64,000 nucleotides of DNA from Rutpela maculata (lineage: Eukaryota; Arthropoda; Insecta; Coleoptera; Cerambycidae), in contig OW386285.2 of the NCBI GenBank assembly GCA_936432065.2, positions 170,791,984 through 170,855,983 of the forward strand. Reading direction: 5' to 3'. The translations under genes and the position numbers were made by a program. Positions 56,851-64,000 of this stretch are shown here, piece after piece. The notes beneath the pieces were generated by a model. It ran no database searches and was not told the DNA's origin. It saw only the letters and a list, made by a program, of their open reading frames with translations. Numbering within the stretch: position 1 is the first letter of the stretch; every line of letters starts with the position of its first letter.

Positions 56851-57379
56851 AGGTTAGATTAGTCTATGGCAGAACTGTCAAACTGGTTTTGCAGGGTACA
56901 TAAAGTGCAGGGGGACAAACTCTCAAATATATAGTTTTGCATAAACAAAATCTCATTTGTGTCAATATCTTTTACCAATTTTTTTTTTGTCTACGTACTG
57001 TTGTAATAGCGTAACTAGTGTTAGTAGTTTTTTTCGTTTTTTTCTCTTGTTTTTGTGAGGACGTCTTTTATCGTCCTTATTTAAATTCCTCGTCAAATGT
57101 AAATATATGTTCTATACATCATTATTCTATTTATACAATAATTAACTTTAAGCATCAATATACATTTACGCGTTTACTAGATCTAAGATTTATTATATTT
57201 TTTGTAGTACTGAAATCTTTTATTGATCGTAGTAAACATACTTTTATACAACCAAAAATTTTTTATTGGCTTTACACCTTTCTTTATTCTGCCTTCCATT
57301 TATAATTTTTTTTTATGTTAATAATCAGTCTCTGATTATTAGCTAGCGCCCACCCCTAGGTTTACCTGAGTAAAACAAA

Positions 57380-60300
57380 GAAACCATTAGACCCAGAGTG
57401 ATCCCACGACCCGCTCACGACTATAACAGCTGTCGCGCTCTGCCACGTGACTCCATCCAGAAAACCTAGAGGGAGCCACGTCGCAAACGACAACCGCGAC
57501 GCATGTGGACGCTTTGAGTGGACGGACGAGCTGAGGGACGCCTTATGCAGTGCTACGAAAGCAGTGAGCCTGCACAGAGGGGATACATGGCGCGGATGCA
57601 TGTTCTGTGGTGTGATATCCACCCAGAGCATCGCGCTTTCACGAAACAGAACCTTCGTGACTATGTATCTCACCTCCGAGCAGAGGCTAAATCAGAACTG
57701 CTCTGAGGCCTGTTGAAGAGGTAGTCGACAGACCGCCCGATCAACCGGTCGAGGAGGTGGTTTTAGATGTTCCACCTATACCAGAGGGCATCAGAACCAG
57801 AAGGGGGCTGCACCATTAAAAGCCCCCTCGGCCACAAGATCTGGTCAGAGTGGACGCAGAACTCAGTGAAGCTATTCCGGAAGGGGCTGATATCTGGCAC
57901 ATTAATTATGCCGTTTACGACGCCGCGATGCGGCTCTCTCCTGTGGTGAGGCGGGATAATGCTACTTCCTAGCAGGAGAGAGTTGACCGGCGTGTAAGAA
58001 AGATGGAAGCCAAGATCCGGTCGGCGAGACAATATGCTTCCCGTATTCAGTGTGTGATGGATTACATGGCGGAGAACAGGCCTTTCACGCCAAAAGTGCG
58101 GCGAATCGCCGCCAACTTAAGGCGAGTCCATCACACGCTTAACGTGGCAATGCTGCTTACCACCAAGCAACATTGTCTCGATAGAATACGGATGTTAGTG
58201 GCTTGCAAAAAGTCGCTAGCAAGGCGGGCGAGGGCAGTAGCGGAAAATAATATATTCCGCAAGAAGCCATCTCGCCTGTTCCAACCGCCTGAGCGTATTG
58301 TTGAGAATCCGCCGACTGTAGATCAGGTGGAAGACTTCTGGAAGATGCTTTACGAACAAAAGCGTCCACTAATCCTATATACTTCAGCCCTGGCACACTT
58401 TGAAGCTTTTTACCAAGGGCTTCAGCAGCCTCAAGCAGTGTGCCAACCGATAACGACGGAAGAAGTTCGAGGAGCCCTTGAAGGCTCCAAGAACTTTGTT
58501 GCTCCTGGACCTGATGGGGTTAACAACTGGTGGAAAAAACTTCCGAGCATCCACCGTCATTTAGCCAGACTCTTCACCTTGTGGCTAAATGGAGGGCAGC
58601 AAATCCCTTCCTGCATTATCGAGGGGCGAACCGTGCTACTCCCCAAGAGCGGAGATTTGGCAGATCCAGCGAACTACAGACCGATAACCTGTTTAAACGT
58701 ATGTTACAAGATATTCACACGTATCTTGTACATGCGGATACTCCAAGCAAGCGGCCTAGTTTGCGAACGGATATACGAGCAACGTGGGTCTAAGAAAGGT
58801 ATCGCTGGCTGCAAGGAGAACCTGCTTATTGAGAGATGTGTCACGCAGGACTACGTGCGGAACCTTTCTATGGCCTGGATCGATTACCCAAGGCATTTGA
58901 CATGCCATCTCACGAGCTAATTGTTCACTTGCTCCAATGTCTTGCGGTGCCCGGTCCCGTAGTGAGATGCATAGAACAACTCATGCCGCTCTGGAGGACT
59001 CGATTTACTATAACATCTGGTAATGTTAGAGGCCAAACAGAGCCGATAATGTTTAAGAGGGGTGTGTCTCAGGGAGACTCCCTTAGCCCCCTTCTATTTT
59101 GCATCTCGCTTCTGCCCTTATCCGTTGAACTTCGCAGAACCCGTGGTTACAATTGCGGTACCCCCGGAGATAGGAGGCATAAGGTCACCCATCTATTTTA
59201 CATGGATAACCTTAAACTTTATGCCTCTAGCGAGAGGGATTTACGTCAGTCTCTCAGGGTGGTACATGAGTACACTCAGGCTGTCGGTATGGAGTTCGGC
59301 TTGGACAAATGTGCACTGGTTCATCTCAAGAGAGGGCGATGCGGTGACTACGGAGATGACGCGCAGCTTGTAGATGGAAGCATCTTGCACCACCTAGATG
59401 CCGGAGAGTCATACACGTACTTAGGTGTTGAGCAACGCTCCACCCAAGAAGTGTCAACATTGACAAGTATTAGCACCTCCTCCGGCAGATCTGGTCTTCT
59501 GGGCTGTCGGGGAAGAATAAGGTGTCTGCAACTAACATGCTTGCCGTTCCAATCCTCCTACACTCCTTTGGGGTAGTGAAATGGACACAAAGCGAGCTGC
59601 ACAACTCGATGTAGGAACCCGAAAGATGATGCATCTCGACAGAAGCTTGCAACCAAAATCGTCCATTCCGCGGTTATATCTCTCACGACAACAAGGAGGC
59701 CGTGGACTCTTGAGTTTGGAGTATCTACATGGCAGGTCGGTTCTGGATGGAGCTTGCAAGATCATCAAGGGTTCGGATCCCCTTCTCTGCATAGTTCGCG
59801 ATCATGAAAATGCAGAGATAGGAGCGTTCTTATTTAAGGCAGCACAAAAAGCAGCCGATGAACTTGGTCTCGACTTCGACACTGGGCGGGTAAACCCGAG
59901 CTCTGTCACCGAGCTGGAACCCGCTCAGCTAAAAGCCCATACCAAAGCAGCAGAGCAAAGCCAAGTTCTGTAGCTGCATAAAGATAAGCCCTTGCATGGA
60001 GTCTTCTACAAGAACATTGAAGACAGGGGCTTATCTGAGAAGCTGACCTTTGCTCTCCTAAGGTCAGCTGGGCTGAAGTCTGAGACCGAAAGGGTTCATT
60101 ATGGCTTGCCAGGATGGTGTCTTTAATACACTCGTCTATCGAAGTTATGTCTTGGGTATAGAGTTCCCTGATGTAAACTACAGGGCCTGCCGAAGGTCGC
60201 CGGAGACACTTATGCACCTGTTGTCGGCTTGTCCGACATACGCTGTCTCGGCCTATATTCACAGACATGATGGAGCATTACGAGTGCTGTACTATCATCT

Positions 60301-60681
60301 GCGACACTCGTATGGGATAGATGAGACACCAGTGCTACCTTACGCTCCGGGGATATTGAGTCCGTAGTGGGGAATGAGCGGTGCCAAATTTATTGGAACT
60401 ACTCGTTTCCCACCCGTAGACAAATACAGGCCAATAAACCTGATGTAGTCCTCCTCGACCACCAACTCAGGACAATGTTTGTCATTGAATTTTCCGCCCC
60501 AGGGGAAACAAACATTGTTCTGAAAGAGGAGGAAAAACGGACTAAATATCGAGATTTTCTCTTCGAACTCCGCAGGCTCTATCCGGACCACACTGTTAAA
60601 CTAGTGGTTCTTATTATTGTCGCGTCTAAGAGGGGGAGTCTTGACGTGCCAACATCAGATAAGGAAAAAAAGGACTACTAA
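57380..60681 (+). pseudogene. R2/R4-type LINE copy B, long pseudogene
   Basis: Retroposon polyprotein in several frames. N-terminal part: FEWTDELRDAL, RGYMARMHVLWCDIHPEHRA, TKQNLRDYVSHLRAEA (57510-57705). Reverse transcriptase (58003-59576): APGPDGVNNWW, LLPKSGDLADPANYRPITCL, RGSKKGIAGCKENLL, then after a frameshift FKRGVSQGDSLSPLLF and LFYMDNLKLYA, where the second Asp of the catalytic YxDD box is Asn (codon 59208-59210). A thumb/connection part (RQQGGRGLLSLEYLHGRSVL) and a knuckle (ACRRSPETLMHLLSAC, first Cys changed to Tyr at 60179-60181) precede the restriction-like endonuclease KPDVVLLDHQ...VIEFSAP. The C-terminus is replaced by unrelated sequence after VVLIIVAS (about 60635). Clearly inactive. 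Confidence 0.85.
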
Positions 60682-60689
60682 AATAATAA

Positions 60690-62430
60690 TTGACTAAACA
60701 AACTAAATTGGCACGTTTTGATTACCCTTCGAGAGGCGGCAAAAATTTATATACCTGGCTTAGCTCAGTTAAGATGGGGTGGGCACGTGGTTATCCAGCT
60801 GCGGCGGTTACTTGAAAACAAACTACGACATATTTTAACAAAATGTATATTTAATGATCAACAACGCATTGATAACACCTAGTTTTATAAAATTAATCAA
60901 TGGTACCTAGAGAGGCACAATTTCATTAAAGAGTCAGAAGGGCTGCCGAACGAAACGATGATGTGGGGATTCCTAACGTATATGTTATGGGGGGTAACGT
61001 GTAAAATGCCTTTCGCTCGTTGTACAAAAACCCCAGTGGAAATCACCCTACTAATACACTTAATTACTTACATAAATATTTAAAAATTCCCAGAATACCA
61101 GGGCCATTCAAAATTCCTACCAAAATTCAACGAGCATTAACAGGAGTAATGCGGCTATCTAAAAATTCGTACTAATGTAATTTACTCTAATAAACCACGA
61201 AACCAGTGCCAGAGGGGCAATATAACTAGGTGGTAAGTCTTATATCAATGTTACTTACTTTAATGAGACAAACGCCATAAGGGCAATACTTATGGATAAA
61301 TAATCTACGTACAAAATATTGACATACACAAATGTAAATATAAAACGGCTCAAATAACTATGTCGTTGTGGGTTATCCCCATCACATAAGCACTAGAATA
61401 ATAATGTAAAACTTAAGTCTGACAAACAATAATAAAAGCGCACACACAGAGGGGTAGGTCGGTGGTGTCACACTACTCTCCAACTTCTGACGAGAGGACA
61501 AAGATGAACAAACACAAAGCTACTGACAGTCAGGTGCTTTCTTGGGTTGAGCTTACAGTAACACTTCGTGGGTTCCGATACTCTAGCTAGACCACTGAAG
61601 TGGATCGAACGATTAAGGGTCGTCGACACGGGGGCAAAAATGCTCCAGCTCTGTCACCAGGCGTTGTTCCCAGATTGCTGTGACTCACAAAACATAAGCT
61701 CTCGACAATGTGTCGAAAGAAGGCTCCTGAAGTCCTAGGGGGAAACTACCAAGGACTCGGAGGGTCACCTACCCTGTCCACTCACAACTCAGCTAGGCTA
61801 CCAAGGGCTCCAAAAAGAAAGTCCTTAAGACATCAATAATAAATCCCAAACATCCAGGGCGTCCAAAACAACCAACTTCTAGGCTGCAGGCACCAAAAAT
61901 AGGTTTTCGGGGTGTCACAAAAAAGTGAGGTTCCAAGGGGTGCTCCCAGAAAAAAAGGTAGGAAAAAGAACCCTGAAATATAATAACAATGGAACTCAAT
62001 CCTCGTTAAAGAGGTAAAGATATCAAGGCGCAACTTACGGTTTAACCGGTTCCTTTAGCAAACCAAGATGGAAGACCGTGCCGGCTCGAATCCCAGGAAA
62101 CCTGGTTTCATCGGGGCTTCGACAAAATATCACAACACAATTTCCAATAAAACAACTAACCAGAAGCCCCTACGACTGAGGGTTACGTTTAATCCGTGTT
62201 TCCACGATATTAATAATCACAAAATTATAAAACGCTAGCCCTCGCCGGCTTGTTTTCTTCCAACTTCAGCCATAGATTAAAGACTTATATATTATATATA
62301 GATAGGAAACTCGCAGTATTTTTTTGAACAGCAAACATTACGTCGCGGGTGGCGCTGTATTCCCGCCTTTTTGATACAGACAGGGTTGCTACAGGCGGGA
62401 ATTTCAAACGACTTTCAAACAAATTGCTTA
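60690..62430. other. Unclassified ~1.7 kb segment, no gene
   Basis: Moderately GC-rich between 61430 and 62260, with no long frame on either strand. It starts at the breakpoint that truncates the R4-type LINE. It may be the untranslated or LTR part of another element, since GGGGAAACTACCAAGGACTC and similar text is unlike the AT-rich background, but no repeats in the window support that. Confidence 0.4.
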
Positions 62431-62438
62431 GGACATTA

Positions 62439-62564
62439 TTAGACTATAAAAATTCTTTGACAAAGATCTTCTATAAAAAATATTTTATGAGATAAAATAT
62501 CTATCAAATTACTCATAAAATATCTTTTATAAAAGATCTTTGTCAAAGAACTTTTATAGTCTAA
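62439..62564. mobile_element. 126 bp hairpin MITE
   Basis: The arms TTAGACTATAAAAATTCTTT, GACAAAGATCTTCTATAA and their complements (TTATAAAAGATCTTTGTCAA, AACTTTTATAGTCTAA) pair over ~53 bp each, with a ~20 bp loop. No coding. A short duplication is not clear. Confidence 0.85.
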
Positions 62565-62794
62565 TCTAATGGTGGGCTTAAAATTAAATAAGTCATTTCG
62601 AAACTAGAAATTGATCATTTATTAACTTAACGGAAAATCATTACAATAAATGCAATAACATTTAAAAATACATTTAAAAAGTAACTAACGTAAGTAAAAT
62701 TATTACAAAAGTATTAAGATGTTCAAGCTGCGTTGAAATAAATAAAGTGTTAAAGTAACTAATGTATCAAAATACCTGTAATACAATTAAATGA

Positions 62795-63175
62795 TATACA
62801 CATTTTCTCGTCCTTATTTAGAATTTTTAGAAGTAAAAACACAACACGTAGAACCCATGTCTTTAAAATTCAATAATACCACAGTCGTTTTTAGTCAATT
62901 TCTTGGGAGCCACGTTCTTTACAAATCAATAATATGTATTTCCACGTCCTTAGAATTTTTTGAAATAGCAACACAACACGTAGAACCCATCAGTCTTTAA
63001 AATTCAATAATACCACAGTCGTTTTTTAGTCAATTTCTTGGGAGCCACGTTCTTTACAAATCAATATGCATTTTCACGTCCTCGTGAAAACACAACATCA
63101 CAGTTTTTAATATTCAACAGAACAGCGTCGTTTCTAGTTAATTTTATTGGAAACTCATATCATTTACAAATAAAA
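62795..63175. repeat. Tandem repeat, ~2.8 units of ~135 bp
   Basis: Units start near 62798, 62938 and 63068 with CATTTTCTCGTCCT, TATTTCCACGTCCT and CATTTTCACGTCCT. The first two share AACACAACACGTAGAACCCA, CAATAATACCACAGTCGTTT and TCTTGGGAGCCACGTTCTTT almost exactly; the third is shorter and diverged. Confidence 0.85.
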
Positions 63176-63849
63176 AAACGGATTAGCACACATATGTAAA
63201 CAATAATGGCGTGACAACTGAAAGCTGAAAGTACGAAAGTAGTGACCTTCGAGGATATAGAGGAAAATAGAGATCACTAAATGGCTGTTTGTTTGTTCGG
63301 CCCACAACTGTAAACAAGAAATTATTAATTCCCGATTCTCTTGACTGGTACTAAATAATGTGTTCGGTAGGGGATGCTCTCTAATATGGATTTTAGTATA
63401 ATTTGCGTATTGTTTACTTTCGTGTTCTATTGTGTTTTGTAGGTGTTTACTACGCCTTTCGCGTCCCTTGCCATATGTGTTAAGAACAAATATACGCATT
63501 GTTGTAAAATTGATCTATTTTTCCCTATATGCTCGAAGGTAGTGATAGTCGGGCAAGATCCAGATTTGCGCAGCCGTCGTTTGATTCATGTACAAGTAGC
63601 GACACAGCGAGGTAATGGAAGACTAAACGCAGTTTTGAAAATTAGTGGGAGTGCGCATAGCCTAGCTTCAGCAACGACAAAACAAAAACCAAATGACAGA
63701 ACTAACCGCTAGCGCTGCGATCGCCTTTCCTATTTTCCAAGTTCGGTGCACGTTGACAATAGGCAACTCTATATACACTCCACACCACACAGTGGCTTAT
63801 CCAAGCCGCCGAAATGGGTTGCTAAGGGCCGAGAAATGTTCCCCTCGTA
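63176..63849. other. No gene recognised
   Basis: Frames at 63164-63499 (minus) and 63443-63712 (plus) overlap each other and match no family known to me. Composition is less AT-rich after 63440. Confidence 0.4.
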
Positions 63850-64000
63850 TCTCTTGTTACTGACGATGCAATAAGACGTAACATTATAGGATGCCTTGGT
63901 GGGGTGAGACGCACACTGCTTTTGGAATTGAAGACGATACCGGCATGCCGAGAGTCGGCAGAAATCTTAGCCGGAAAAATGCAGAAGGCCGTTATCCTTG
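63850..64000 (+). pseudogene. R2/R4-type LINE copy C, C-terminal fragment
   Basis: GCLGGVRRTLLLELKTIPAC, RESAEILAG and KMQKAVIL match the last ~45 residues of copy A (GVLGGMRPTLLPELKAIPAC, AEWLAGQMQKAVIL). It is 5'-truncated (the restriction-like endonuclease is absent) and runs off the window's right edge. Confidence 0.75.

Noticed and set aside
57763..60591. Minus-strand frames across the 57-60 kb LINE
   Set aside because: They are antisense to well-supported reverse transcriptase and endonuclease motifs on the plus strand.

Overview
This window is a repeat-filled, AT-rich piece of an animal genome, almost certainly an insect. The evidence is the set of transposon families (mariner and Tc1-like DNA transposons, R2/R4-type, jockey-type, CR1-like and RTE-like LINEs, many hairpin MITEs), spliceosomal introns and the absence of bacterial gene organisation. 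No host protein gene, tRNA, rRNA gene or CRISPR array could be supported. Nearly every readable protein is part of a mobile element, mostly broken.

1-26 kb: three full and one partial copy of a ~690 bp repeat with CTTCCACATCCAG termini; short tandem repeats; a Tc1-like transposase pseudogene on the minus strand (13.1-11.6 kb) split by a 519 bp palindrome with an AATT duplication; a 703 bp TA-flanked inverted-repeat element (16.0-16.7 kb); a degenerate copy of a repetitive arthropod protein family (19.4-20.6 kb); a 5S-rRNA-like SINE (20.6-20.9 kb); a tRNA-like SINE head (22.9 kb); foldback repeats; and an RNase H fragment of a jockey-type LINE (26.2-25.5 kb).

26.8-40.3 kb is the most informative part. 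A mariner-like transposase pseudogene on the minus strand has been interrupted twice: by a 775 bp MITE with a TAA duplication, and by an 11,589 bp two-gene DNA transposon (28,303-39,891) with CAGTGGCGGCTCGT ends and a perfect 8 bp duplication TACAAAAT. The mariner reading frame resumes across both insertions. The big element has two convergent, intron-containing genes: SAP + SWIM zinc finger + YqaJ-type nuclease on the plus strand, and THAP + HTH + DDE transposase on the minus strand. Each has one apparent frameshift. Its introns and intergenic space hold further insertions: an LTR element (TATG duplication) containing a CR1-like LINE containing a 1.6 kb near-perfect palindrome, a 926 bp hAT-like MITE (ATGTAATA duplication), and several hairpin elements.

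40-57 kb: another truncated copy of the CTTCCACATCCAG repeat; RTE-like LINE scraps; a second mariner copy (44.1-45.3 kb); a jockey/R4 LINE chimera (45.6-46.7 kb); a 5.55 kb foldback element (48,183-53,733) whose inverted arms are arrays of ~605 bp tandem repeats; and AT-rich palindromes. 57-64 kb: a long R2/R4-type LINE pseudogene with a restriction-like endonuclease domain, unclassified sequence, a hairpin MITE, a 3-copy tandem repeat and the end of a third R4-type copy running off the window.
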